Shown here one piece after another: positions 46,112 to 55,282 of a stretch of 64,000 bases of DNA (the first letter of the stretch is position 1; every line of letters starts with the position of its first letter). The DNA comes from an uncultured Aquimarina sp. (lineage in GTDB: Bacteria > Bacteroidota > Bacteroidia > Flavobacteriales > Flavobacteriaceae): assembly GCA_947502885.1 (NCBI GenBank), contig CANNBP010000014.1, forward strand, positions 98,761-162,760. The letters run 5' to 3'. The notes under the pieces were generated by a model. That model had not been told where the DNA came from and did no database searches. It saw only the letters and a program-made list of their open reading frames with translations. A program made the position numbers and the translations under genes.

Positions 46112-46729
46112 TTAATTATTCTCTACCTCTTTCTTATATTTTTTTACTCCAACCGGAATTTTAATATCCAAATGATTACCTTCTGGTGGTATCGGGCAGG
46201 AATATCTATCATTATATGCACAGTATGGATTATATGCTGTATTAAAATCAATTAGAATTGATTTTCCTTTAGGTATTGTAAGGTCGATAAAACGACCTCC
46301 TTTATAACTTAATTCTCCATTGGTTAAATCGGTAAAAGGAAGAAATAAATACTCTTGATATTCTGGTTGCGTTTTTAACCCTTGATTTTGATATATATCG
46401 AGCACCCATTGTTTTTCTTCTAAAACAAAATGTGCTTCTCCATACTTAACATACATTGGTTCTCTACCCGTTGTAGTTTTCATAACAAAAGGTGTTTCAT
46501 GAGGAGTACGAACAAACTTTGCTATAACACAAAAAGAAGTATCTATTTTAAAAAAATCTAGAGTGATAAAACGATCTAAATCTTTTTGTACAAGTGGTGA
46601 TTCTTCTTCAGATGCGAATTCTTTATTCAATTCTTCCTGAAAAGACAATATTCGTTTAATTGCTGTAGAATCTTCCTGAGCAATTATGTTTCCGATAAAG
46701 AAGAAGAAGAAAAATGAAAGCCTTAACAC
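46112..46729 (-). CDS. DUF1684-containing exported protein
   Basis: A 205-residue protein with a signal peptide (1-18, cleavage near NIIAQ). The C-terminal half carries the DUF1684 hallmarks: FTDLTNGELSYKGGRFIDL, DFNTAYNPYCAYNDRYSCP and PPEGNHLDIKIPVGVKKY. The Cys and His/Asn pattern suggests a metal or substrate site, but the family has no assigned function. It is convergent with crcB. Confidence 0.85.
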   Translation of the reverse strand: MLRLSFFFFFFIGNIIAQEDSTAIKRILSFQEELNKEFASEEESPLVQKDLDRFITLDFFKIDTSFCVIAKFVRTPHETPFVMKTTTGREPMYVKYGEAHFVLEEKQWVLDIYQNQGLKTQPEYQEYLFLPFTDLTNGELSYKGGRFIDLTIPKGKSILIDFNTAYNPYCAYNDRYSCPIPPEGNHLDIKIPVGVKKYKKEVENN

Positions 46730-47073
46730 TTAGTACCTAATTTTATGCAAAAATACAACTTACAATTAGTTAACTAATTAATTTTATCTAAATTATAGTC
46801 TATTTTTCTATAAAAAGCTACTTTTATAGGTTTATTTGATAGTTCAATATCGAATAGATATTAATATCTGCAAGAGAAATCATTTCTTTTTTGTTCTTTC
46901 GCTAGACATTTTAGGTGTTTTTGCTATACGTAAAAGAGGCTTTACACTTCTTTATAATTTTAGCTAGGCTTAAAAACTAATGATTATTGATTTGATCTTA
47001 ATCTCTTTATTAGTTTGACAAGAACATCTAATAAATTCATCATCATTTTATATCACTTTAAATCAACATTACA
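46730..47073. other. intergenic region, nothing recognised
   Basis: About 340 bases between divergent genes. No coding frame, RNA fold or strong promoter box seen. Confidence 0.5.
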
Positions 47074-48279
47074 TTGATCAAAATTTTACTTCAATATTTT
47101 AAATCATTTTCAGGATTATCAAAAGAAATCTGGTGGCTAGCATTAATTACATTAATCAATCGTGCCGGTGCAATGGTTATTCCTTTTTTATCTTTATATC
47201 TAACTGATGACTTGGACTTTTCATTACAACAAGTTGGTTGGATTATGACAAGTTATGGTTTAGGCTCTTTTCTTGGTGCATGGTTAGGTGGTAAATTAAG
47301 TGATCAAATTGGTTACTACAAAGTGATACTTGGTTCGTTAATATTAACAGGAGTATCTTTTATAGGAATGCAATACCTTACTAGTTTTTGGTCTGTTTGT
47401 ATTGGTTTTTTTATACTTATTGCCATTGCAGATGCTGCGAGACCTGCTTTTTTTGTAGCCTTAAGTGCATATAGTAAACCCGAAAATAAAACTCGATCAC
47501 TAACCTTTATAAGATTGGCTATTAATCTAGGGTTTTCTGCTGGCCCAGCATTAGGAGGAATAATTATTGCTTCACTTGGGTACTATGGGTTGTTTTGGGT
47601 CGACGGAATCACCTGTATTCTGGCAGGTTTGGTTATGATACAGACTTTACATCCTAAAAAAGCCAAGGTTCTCGATAAAGAAGTTATGATAGAAAACCCT
47701 GTCAAAGCACATAAAGATAGTACTTATGTTTTGTTCTTAATTGCTTTAGCTTTGTTTGGTTTTATATTTGTGCAATACTTCTCTACAATCCCATTATATT
47801 ACAAAGAAATACATCATTTATCAGAAGAGCAAATAGGGCTATTACTTGCCTTAAATGGGGCTTTAATATTTTTCTTTGAAATGCCATTGATCGCTTATTT
47901 AGAAAAAACAAGTATTTCTAAAATAGGCAATGTTATTAATGGTTTTATACTTACAGGACTAAGTTTTATACTCTTTCTAATTACTCCTTGGGCAGGAATT
48001 TTAGTTTTAGGAATGATTATAGCGACTTTGGGAGAAATGGTAGCTTTTCCGTTTGGAAATTCATTTGCATTAACTCGCTCCAAAAAAGGAAGGCAAGGCG
48101 CCTATATGGGACTATATAGTATGTCTTTCTCTGCTTCTCATATTTTTGGTCACAACTCGGGTATGCAATTAATAGATACATATGGTTATAACAATGGGTG
48201 GATTTTTATGGCTTGTGTTGCAATATTAGGAACAGGGCTATTGTACATTGTAAAACGAAGACTATCTCTGAATAAATAA
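47074..48279 (+). CDS. MFS transporter, TTG start
   Basis: A 401-residue MFS exporter with about twelve membrane helices. The family loop GAWLGGKLSDQIGYYK lies between helices 2 and 3, and a second-half match lies at GNVINGF. No ATG fits the N-terminus; the next Met is inside helix 1. The TTG at 47074 gives a natural start (IKILLQYFKSF before the first helix). Substrate not shown. Ends in a long hairpin terminator. Confidence 0.85.
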   Translation: MIKILLQYFKSFSGLSKEIWWLALITLINRAGAMVIPFLSLYLTDDLDFSLQQVGWIMTSYGLGSFLGAWLGGKLSDQIGYYKVILGSLILTGVSFIGMQYLTSFWSVCIGFFILIAIADAARPAFFVALSAYSKPENKTRSLTFIRLAINLGFSAGPALGGIIIASLGYYGLFWVDGITCILAGLVMIQTLHPKKAKVLDKEVMIENPVKAHKDSTYVLFLIALALFGFIFVQYFSTIPLYYKEIHHLSEEQIGLLLALNGALIFFFEMPLIAYLEKTSISKIGNVINGFILTGLSFILFLITPWAGILVLGMIIATLGEMVAFPFGNSFALTRSKKGRQGAYMGLYSMSFSASHIFGHNSGMQLIDTYGYNNGWIFMACVAILGTGLLYIVKRRLSLNK

Positions 48280-48333
48280 TTTTGCTATATGTGGTAGTCA
48301 CCCTAAGCATATTACTAAATAAAAAAAGACGAC

Positions 48334-48367
48334 AACAAAAGCGTTCTGTAAACAGAACGCTTTTGTT
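48334..48367. terminator. terminator after the MFS gene (hairpin A)
   Basis: A 16-bp perfect stem (core gcgttctgt / acagaacgc) with a very tight loop and T/A-rich flanks on both sides. It serves the MFS transcript on the plus strand and can also close minus-strand repeat copy A. Confidence 0.88.
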
Positions 48368-48385
48368 TTTTGGGGTAAATCACGT

Positions 48386-48460
48386 ACTCTCTTTAGCTTC
48401 AAGATTCGGGGTCTTTTGACTAATGTCCTCACACCTAATTCATCCCTAATGTATTCCAAA
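48386..48460 (-). repeat. repeat element copy A
   Basis: Read on the minus strand it holds GTGAGGACATTAGT, then about 22 bases, then CTAAAGAGAGT, directly before hairpin A. Copy B shares both blocks. The spacers differ in length by a non-multiple of three, so a conserved protein is unlikely. Confidence 0.6.
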
Positions 48461-48726
48461 CTAATATTTTAATAGGCATCGTCACACTCACTAAAATTTT
48501 AATTATGATAAGACATCTATGTGTTTTTTTAAGACATGATAAATTTAATGTAAAAAATTGGTTATCACAAAAATAAAAACGTTAAAAAGCATAAATATTC
48601 GATGAAATACACAGTATTTTATGATTTAACACTGAAATAAAAACAAATGTTAAGAAAAAGTAGCGTTAAGAGTTTAAATCTACAGTTGTTTATTTCCCCT
48701 ATTCATATCCAAGATTTTTCCTAAAT

Positions 48727-48757
48727 AAAAAAAACGCCAGAACTAATTCTGACGTTT
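48727..48757. terminator. hairpin B, probable terminator
   Basis: A 12-bp stem with one mismatch (aaaacgccagaa / ttctgacgtttt) and a four-base loop with A- and T-runs on both sides. It lies downstream of copy B on the minus strand and could end lrp transcripts. Confidence 0.75.
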
Positions 48758-48773
48758 TTATCTTTCCCTCGCA

Positions 48774-48835
48774 CTCTCTTTAGTTTCCCATACTAATGTC
48801 CTCACGCAAGATTAAGATGTCCCTTAACACTTAAA
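48774..48835 (-). repeat. repeat element copy B
   Basis: The second copy: GTGAGGACATTAGT, eight bases, then CTAAAGAGAGTGCG, followed by hairpin B. It lies within 60 bases of the lrp stop on the same strand, so may be part of its 3' untranslated region or a separate small RNA. Confidence 0.6.
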
Positions 48836-48865
48836 TATCAATTCTTATGCCAAAATTGTAATTCT

Positions 48866-49318
48866 TTAAATCATATTTGACTGATCACTGATAGGATTAT
48901 TCTCAATAAGCTTGGAAAGAATAATATGCGTCTTCACCTCTCCATAAGTAATAAGTCTATCTATAAATTCTTGCAAATGCATTTGATCTCTCAAAACCAC
49001 TTCCATAATTATATTTTCATTTCCTGTTATTCTATAACAATTCACGACTTCGTTAAATTCGGTTACTTTAACCAAAAAAGGTTGTAGTCTACCCATAAAC
49101 GCTCGCAAAGTAATCATTGCTTTTAATTGATATCCCGTTTTGGCATATGAAACCTCAGCGGTGTACCCTTTTAAAATTCCATAGTCCTCCATTTTTTTTA
49201 TTCTTTCTGCAACTGCCGGAGAACTTAAACCAACTTTTCTTCCTATCTCTGCATTAGAAAGCCTTGCGTTTTGCTGTAGGCATTCTAATATTTCCCAATT
49301 AATGGCATCAACTTTCAT
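48866..49318 (-). CDS. Lrp/AsnC-family transcriptional regulator
   Basis: A 150-residue regulator with a winged helix-turn-helix (about 5-60; RLSNAEIGRKVGLSSPAVAERIKKM) and a C-terminal RAM ligand domain (about 65-145; YRITGNENIIMEVVL). These sense amino acids or related metabolites and regulate transcription. Its targets are not shown; the long 5' gap before the divergent small gene may hold its sites. Confidence 0.92.
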   Translation of the reverse strand: MKVDAINWEILECLQQNARLSNAEIGRKVGLSSPAVAERIKKMEDYGILKGYTAEVSYAKTGYQLKAMITLRAFMGRLQPFLVKVTEFNEVVNCYRITGNENIIMEVVLRDQMHLQEFIDRLITYGEVKTHIILSKLIENNPISDQSNMI

Positions 49319-49638
49319 ATTCAGTCTTATCTAATAATGCTTTTTTTATGATTTTATTGTTGTCTTTTTTTAATTTCTTATTTCTCATTATTGATTAATC
49401 AATTTGGTATAGGATTAAGTAAGTATTATGTTACTGATAATTATATCATAATTTCTATTTCTTTAGAAGAATTACACCACACTTTATTCTTATTCCTACC
49501 ACTTAACTATACTTATTTTATTTTTAAATAAAATACATTAATCAACATAAACATTTAAAGCAAATTAACTATTTAACCTTAAATACAAAATCAAATATAT
49601 AACAAATAACATTAATTTTGATACAACTAAATTGTTTA
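49319..49638. other. intergenic region between divergent genes
   Basis: About 320 very AT-rich bases between lrp and a small basic-protein gene. Candidate space for an Lrp autoregulatory site; no clear symmetric motif was identified by eye. Confidence 0.5.
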
Positions 49639-50022
49639 ATGAGATTACAACCCCGAAATAAGAGGCTACATAAGAAAGCTCTAGAGATATTTAGGTTATC
49701 CCGAAATATTTCAGACTATCTTATTCATGACTTGGCTCCATTACAAAAAAATGGATCCGAAGACCCTCATATTTATTTTACTGGTGATATTATTAGGCAA
49801 TCTGATGCTTTAGTTCCTAAAATTATTAAAGCCGAAAATCAAGCTTTTCAAGACGAGCGCATCAGGCAAGCAACTTCGCTTATACATATTACAAATAGAC
49901 TTTACAAAAATTGTGAACGTTTAGAGCAATCTCAAAGTAATGGAAAAGAATTCTTAATTTTACTTCGTAAAGAACTTAGAAAATTTAAGCATTTACAGCG
50001 TTCTTGGATGATGAATTTATAA
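49639..50022 (+). CDS. small basic helical protein, unknown
   Basis: A 127-residue, mostly helical, Lys/Arg-rich protein (pI high). Met at 49639 (MRLQPRNKRLHKK) is preferred to a TTG at 49618. The pattern KALEIFRLSRNISDYLI and later amphipathic helices faintly resemble the four-helix-bundle family found near rRNA and integrases, but this is weak. No signal peptide. It is convergent with the hydrolase gene after only about 10 bases. Confidence 0.55.
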   Translation: MRLQPRNKRLHKKALEIFRLSRNISDYLIHDLAPLQKNGSEDPHIYFTGDIIRQSDALVPKIIKAENQAFQDERIRQATSLIHITNRLYKNCERLEQSQSNGKEFLILLRKELRKFKHLQRSWMMNL

Positions 50023-50032
50023 GTTTAAGAAC

Positions 50033-51226
50033 TTACCTTCTTCTATATTTAGGATAAATAAGTTTACATATTGTATCATAAAATTCTCTCTTTAATGCAC
50101 TTGATTTAAAAATACTTGGGTCATTTCTTTCAGCAGCCCAAGCAAAAATTTTATACTTTAACCTTTCTACCATCTCCTTCGAACTAGGATTGTCATCAAT
50201 AGGTTTTAATTTATCAAGTTCTTTCTTCCACCAATGAATATTAGCTTTTTCTGGATATTCATCATCCTTTAGAAAACGTTGGCTAAAAATGTTTGTTAAC
50301 TGGGTTTCTTTAGCAATCATTTTTAACTCTACTCGTTTAGAGTTTTTATAAGCTTTACTTTTTTGAAGTTTTTTATACTTTATGGAGATACTATCCAAAT
50401 CATAAAATGCCTGATATGTATTTATGCTTCTTTCATAATTTTCATAAGCCATTAACGGTTTACTATTAAATTCTGATTGTTTTGCTAGCGAATAACTTTT
50501 TTCATAATTGTTGAAAACTTCGGATTTTGATAAAAGCTTTATCTTTTTTTTATGTAATTGTATGGCTAACCAATCAAATGCCTTTAATATTTCTTTGGAA
50601 GGAGGCCAACTATGATTACCATCATAAGTTATTAACGTATTACTAAATTTAAGTAGTTTTAAATGTTTTTTTACATTAAGCATTTCTGTATAATTCATAT
50701 CCCTTTTTCCACAAATCCCAACGTAAGAGAACTTTTGAATTGTTGGCATATAAGCTTGATTTAAAGGAAATCCCGCTCCACACGCAATTACACCTGCAAT
50801 CTTATTTGTCATCACTGCAATAGTTGAAGCTAACCGTGAGCCCCCAGAAAACCCTGCTAAAAAAACTTGCTTATCATCAATCTTAAACTTAGAAAACACA
50901 GATAAAAACAATCTATTAATAATTTCGAAATTAGCGTCATTAGAACCGTTCCTACTATTATTTGAGCATATTAAAATATGATTATAAGTTTCTGATGATT
51001 CTATAAATGGTTTAATACCCACCTCACCTCTACCCGCTGGTTCAAAAATAAAAACAACAGACGAGGGTTGTGATGCTTCAAAAGATTTAGGTAGATATAA
51101 AGCAAAGGTTTCCTTAGTATCTTCTGAAACAGAAATAGAGCTTATTATTTCTCCTTTTTTATAGAAGTTTTGAGCAATACTCATGTGCGTATAAACCAGT
51201 AATAAAGCAATCATTTTTAGTTTCAT
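50033..51226 (-). CDS. secreted alpha/beta-hydrolase-like protein
   Basis: A 397-residue exported protein. The start at 51226 (MKLKMIALLLVYTHMSIAQ) gives a signal peptide. The N-terminal 240 residues are an alpha/beta hydrolase with the nucleophile in LAGFSGGSRLAS, an Asp in GICGKRDMNYTE and a His in TYDGNHSWPPSKE. The C-terminal 150 residues are helical, Lys/Ser-rich and of unknown role. It is likely a periplasmic or secreted esterase; substrate unknown. Confidence 0.8.
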   Translation of the reverse strand: MKLKMIALLLVYTHMSIAQNFYKKGEIISSISVSEDTKETFALYLPKSFEASQPSSVVFIFEPAGRGEVGIKPFIESSETYNHILICSNNSRNGSNDANFEIINRLFLSVFSKFKIDDKQVFLAGFSGGSRLASTIAVMTNKIAGVIACGAGFPLNQAYMPTIQKFSYVGICGKRDMNYTEMLNVKKHLKLLKFSNTLITYDGNHSWPPSKEILKAFDWLAIQLHKKKIKLLSKSEVFNNYEKSYSLAKQSEFNSKPLMAYENYERSINTYQAFYDLDSISIKYKKLQKSKAYKNSKRVELKMIAKETQLTNIFSQRFLKDDEYPEKANIHWWKKELDKLKPIDDNPSSKEMVERLKYKIFAWAAERNDPSIFKSSALKREFYDTICKLIYPKYRRR

Positions 51227-51384
51227 ATATATCATTTTAAGCATTTAAAAACACTATTGTGATCATAACAATTATATAAATTCAGCTTACTTTATTTTTT
51301 TCACCCCATCTACTATTGTTTCTACACTATAAATATTCAATTTTATACGTGACTTAAAGTCAAAAGGTTCTAAAAGGATATTTT

Positions 51385-54300
51385 TTACATATTTCTACGA
51401 TACTGCCCGCCTACTTCAAACAAAGATGCAGTTATTTGTCCTAAAGAACATTTCTTAACCACTTCCATTAGAGCTTCAAAAATATTCTGGTTGTTAATTG
51501 CCTTTTCCTGAAGTTCTTTTAATAAATCTGCAGATAAGTCAACATTTCCTTTATGAAGTTCTTTGAGCATTTTTATTTGATACTGTTTTTCTTCTTCTGT
51601 GGCACGAATAACCTCTCTCGGAGTAACTGTTGGAGATCCTTTGGAGCTTAAGAATGTATTGACTCCAATAATTGGGAAGTCTCCATTATGTTTTAAAGTT
51701 TCATAATATAGACTTTCTTCTTGTATCTTGCTTCTTTGATACATGGTTTCCATCGCTCCTAATACACCTCCTCTTTCTGTAATTCTATCAAACTCTTCTA
51801 ATACAGCCGCCTCAACCAGATCGGTTAGTTCTTCTATTATAAAAGACCCTTGTATTGGATTTTCATTTTTAGCAAGTCCCAACTCCTTATTGATGATAAG
51901 TTGTATTGCCATAGCTCTTCGTACAGATTCTTCAGTTGGGGTTGTTATGGCTTCATCATACGCATTGGTATGCAATGAATTACAGTTATCATAAATCGCA
52001 TATAATGCTTGTAAAGTCGTTCGAATGTCGTTAAAATCAATCTCTTGTGCATGTAAGGAACGACCAGATGTTTGTATATGATATTTTAGCATTTGAGCTC
52101 GTGGATTGGCTCCATATTTGTCTTTCAAGGCTTTTGCCCATATTTTACGAGCTACACGACCTATAACGGCATACTCTGGGTCAATCCCATTTGAAAAGAA
52201 GAAAGATAGATTGGGTCCAAATTTATTAATATCCATACCTCTACTTAAATAATACTCTACATAAGTAAATCCATTGGCTAATGTTAGCGCTAATTGGGTT
52301 ATTGGATTAGCACCTGCTTCTGCAATATGATAACCCGAAATAGAAACTGAATAAAAGTTACGAACTTGTTTCTCTATAAAATATTCTTGCACATCTCCCA
52401 TTAATCGTAAAGCAAATTCTGTTGAGAAAATACAAGTGTTCTGAGCTTGATCTTCTTTAAGGATATCTGCCTGAATTGTTCCTCTTACAATTTGCAAAGT
52501 TTTTATTTTGATCTCATCATAAATGTCTTTTGGTAAAACCTCATCACCTGTTACTCCTAAAAGCATCAGTCCCAGACCATCATTACCTTCTGGAAGTTCA
52601 CCTTGATATTCTGGACGAGCCACTCCTTTGGTTGCATAAATACTCTCTATTTTGGCATTTACCTCACCTTCAAGTCCATTTTCTTTAATATACTTTTCAC
52701 AATTTTGATCAATTGCGGCATTCATGAAAAATGCTAACAATATAGGTGCAGGACCGTTAATTGTCATACTTACCGACGTCATTGCATGTGTTAAATCATA
52801 CCCAGAATACAATTTTTTAGCATCATCAAGACAGCAAATAGATACTCCTGCATTTCCGATTTTACCATAGATGTCTGGTCTTTTATCAGGATCATTACCA
52901 TACAATGTCACCGAATCAAATGCTGTCGAAAGTCGCTTAGCATCCATTCCTAAACTTACATAATGAAAACGTCGATTTGTACGTTCTGGTCCACCTTCTC
53001 CCGCAAACATACGGGTAGGATCTTCGCCTGTTCTTTTAAATGGATATAATCCAGAGGTGTAGGGAAATTCACCAGGGACATTTTCTTGCAAAGACCATTT
53101 TAAAACATCTCCCCAAGCTTCATATTTTGGTAAAGACACTTTAGGAATTTGGGTATGAGACAATGACTTGGTATGAGTTTCTATTTTAATTTCTTTATCT
53201 CGTACTTTAAACGAATATATTTCGTCTTTATAACGTTGTACTTTCCCCTCCCATTTTGTAATAATTTCCCAATTATATGGATCTAGGTTTAGCTTTATTT
53301 TATCAAATTGATCTAAAAGCAAATTAAGAAAAACTCTATTATCCTCTGTTTGAGTATCTTCAAAGCTTTTTTCATCAATTCCGTTTTTAGACAACTCCAA
53401 TTTTGTATTTGCTACACTACAAATAGTTTTATAGACACCATATAGTGTTTGTGCTACAGCAGTTTGCGTTTTTGCCTTTTGATCATAAGCTCTGTTATTT
53501 TCTGCTATTTCAGACAAATACCTGGTTCTACTTGGAGGGATAACAAATATTTTCTCAGACATTTCTTTAGAAATGTGAAAATTTGATTTAAGCTCTGCAC
53601 TCGTCCTTGTCACAATGGTATCCATTATTGCTTTATAGAGCGTATTCATTCCTGGATCATTAAACTGTGATGCAATTGTACCAAAAACCGGCAAATCATC
53701 CTGTGAAACATCCCAAAGGTTATGATTGCGCATATACTGCTTTTTCACATCTCTTAATGCATCTAAAGAGCCTCTTTTATCAAACTTATTGATTGCAACT
53801 AGATCAGCAAAATCTAGCATATCAATTTTTTCAAGTTGAGTCGCAGCTCCAAACTCTGGTGTCATTACATACAAGGATACATCACTATGATCTAATATCT
53901 CGGTATCAGACTGTCCTATCCCCGATGTTTCAAGAATAATTAAGTCATATTCTGCTGCTTTAAGAACCTCTACTGCTTCTGCAACATGTTTTGACAATGC
54001 CAAATTAGATTGACGGGTAGCCAAAGAACGCATATATACTCTTGAAGAATTGATCGCATTCATCCTAATTCGATCTCCTAACAATGCACCTCCGGTTTTA
54101 CGTTTGGAAGGATCTACCGAAATTAAACCGATTGTTTTTTGCGGAAAATCAAGTAAAAATCTTCTTACCAACTCATCGACCAATGAAGATTTACCTGCTC
54201 CACCAGTACCTGTAATTCCAAGTACTGGAATTTTTGATTCCTTATTTTTATTGTGAATTTGATTAAGCGTATCTTTTGCCTTTTCAGGAAAATTCTCGGC

Positions 54301-54816
54301 AGCAGAAATAATACGAGCAATAGCACCAGGGCTTTTATTAATCAATTTTTTTTCTTCTCCATTAAGATGCTCTCCAATAGGGTAATCAGATTGTTCTACC
54401 AAATCATTAATCATACCTTGCAATCCCAGTTTTCTACCATCATCAGGAGAATAAATACGAGTAATTCCATAATCCATCAATTCTTTGATTTCTTCTGGAA
54501 GAATAACTCCTCCTCCACCTCCAAATATTTTGATATGCTCTGCTCCATTTTCCTTTAACAGATCGTACATATACTTAAAATACTCATTATGACCTCCTTG
54601 ATAAGACGTTAAAGCTATTGCATTAGCATCTTCCTGAATAGCACAATTCACCACTTCTTCAACACTTCTATCATGTCCTAAATGAATAACTTCGACTCCG
54701 GTAGATTGAATAATACGACGCATTATATTAATTGCCGCATCGTGACCATCAAATAATGAGGCTGCAGTTACTATTCGAACTTTATTCTTAGGTGTATAAG
54801 GTGGTATTTGCTCCAT
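51385..54816 (-). CDS. icmF: isobutyryl-CoA mutase fused (IcmF)
   Basis: An 1143-residue adenosylcobalamin enzyme that isomerises isobutyryl-CoA and n-butyryl-CoA. Domain order is B12-binding (1-145, SLFDGHDAAIN with His25 as cobalt ligand), a MeaB-like GTPase chaperone (about 160-430, P-loop GTGGAGKS at 203-210, DPSKRKTGG), a linker, and the acyl-CoA mutase barrel (about 560-1140). GEDPTRMFAGEGGPERTNRRF places a Phe where methylmalonyl-CoA mutase has Tyr, which supports IcmF over a methylmalonyl mutase. The fused G-protein makes a separate MeaB unnecessary. It runs into no close neighbour. Confidence 0.93.
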   Translation of the reverse strand: MEQIPPYTPKNKVRIVTAASLFDGHDAAINIMRRIIQSTGVEVIHLGHDRSVEEVVNCAIQEDANAIALTSYQGGHNEYFKYMYDLLKENGAEHIKIFGGGGGVILPEEIKELMDYGITRIYSPDDGRKLGLQGMINDLVEQSDYPIGEHLNGEEKKLINKSPGAIARIISAAENFPEKAKDTLNQIHNKNKESKIPVLGITGTGGAGKSSLVDELVRRFLLDFPQKTIGLISVDPSKRKTGGALLGDRIRMNAINSSRVYMRSLATRQSNLALSKHVAEAVEVLKAAEYDLIILETSGIGQSDTEILDHSDVSLYVMTPEFGAATQLEKIDMLDFADLVAINKFDKRGSLDALRDVKKQYMRNHNLWDVSQDDLPVFGTIASQFNDPGMNTLYKAIMDTIVTRTSAELKSNFHISKEMSEKIFVIPPSRTRYLSEIAENNRAYDQKAKTQTAVAQTLYGVYKTICSVANTKLELSKNGIDEKSFEDTQTEDNRVFLNLLLDQFDKIKLNLDPYNWEIITKWEGKVQRYKDEIYSFKVRDKEIKIETHTKSLSHTQIPKVSLPKYEAWGDVLKWSLQENVPGEFPYTSGLYPFKRTGEDPTRMFAGEGGPERTNRRFHYVSLGMDAKRLSTAFDSVTLYGNDPDKRPDIYGKIGNAGVSICCLDDAKKLYSGYDLTHAMTSVSMTINGPAPILLAFFMNAAIDQNCEKYIKENGLEGEVNAKIESIYATKGVARPEYQGELPEGNDGLGLMLLGVTGDEVLPKDIYDEIKIKTLQIVRGTIQADILKEDQAQNTCIFSTEFALRLMGDVQEYFIEKQVRNFYSVSISGYHIAEAGANPITQLALTLANGFTYVEYYLSRGMDINKFGPNLSFFFSNGIDPEYAVIGRVARKIWAKALKDKYGANPRAQMLKYHIQTSGRSLHAQEIDFNDIRTTLQALYAIYDNCNSLHTNAYDEAITTPTEESVRRAMAIQLIINKELGLAKNENPIQGSFIIEELTDLVEAAVLEEFDRITERGGVLGAMETMYQRSKIQEESLYYETLKHNGDFPIIGVNTFLSSKGSPTVTPREVIRATEEEKQYQIKMLKELHKGNVDLSADLLKELQEKAINNQNIFEALMEVVKKCSLGQITASLFEVGGQYRRNM

Positions 54817-55282
54817 TGAAAATTATAATTTTTAAGGCAGACAATTTAAGAAATATGCATTAATATGGAACTATATTTTAGAATTATATAACGATTGTAA
54901 AATCAGATTATACTAACCAATTTATTATTGCCTTATTATACACCTGCTATCAACCTTAATTTTAACTGATGTATTCTAATTTCTAAACTAGTCGCTAGGC
55001 TAATACAAAAATATTCTTAAAAAAAATTACCCAATATCAGAAAATGAAACTACCATGGCGTAACATTGTCGTATAATTTTAAATCATGTTTGATGACGAA
55101 GCAAAAAGTTAATGATGAATACTGATACTTTTTACAAATAATCTTAGTGAAGTAATATTCTTACACATAAAACATAGATTAAGCATTTGTATCTATTTTG
55201 TTAACGAAACTGTTAAACATCTTATTATCAATACAAGAAAATAATATCTTCGGCATCAATTAAATCAAATATCTTTTTTAGA
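54817..55282. other. intergenic region, nothing recognised
   Basis: About 470 bases between divergent genes. No coding frame, RNA fold or strong promoter was recognised; TATCTTCG near 55245-55252 resembles a -7 box but has no partner. Confidence 0.5.

Larger units (their letters stand above)
48280..48865. other. intergenic region with two related hairpin-linked repeats
   Basis: About 590 bases between the MFS gene and the Lrp gene. It contains two copies of a roughly 60-base element, each next to a hairpin, described below and in the findings. The rest is AT-rich without a coding frame. Confidence 0.6.

Noticed and set aside
49618..49638. TTG start for the small basic protein
   Set aside because: An ATG seven codons later fits better and the extra residues add nothing recognisable.
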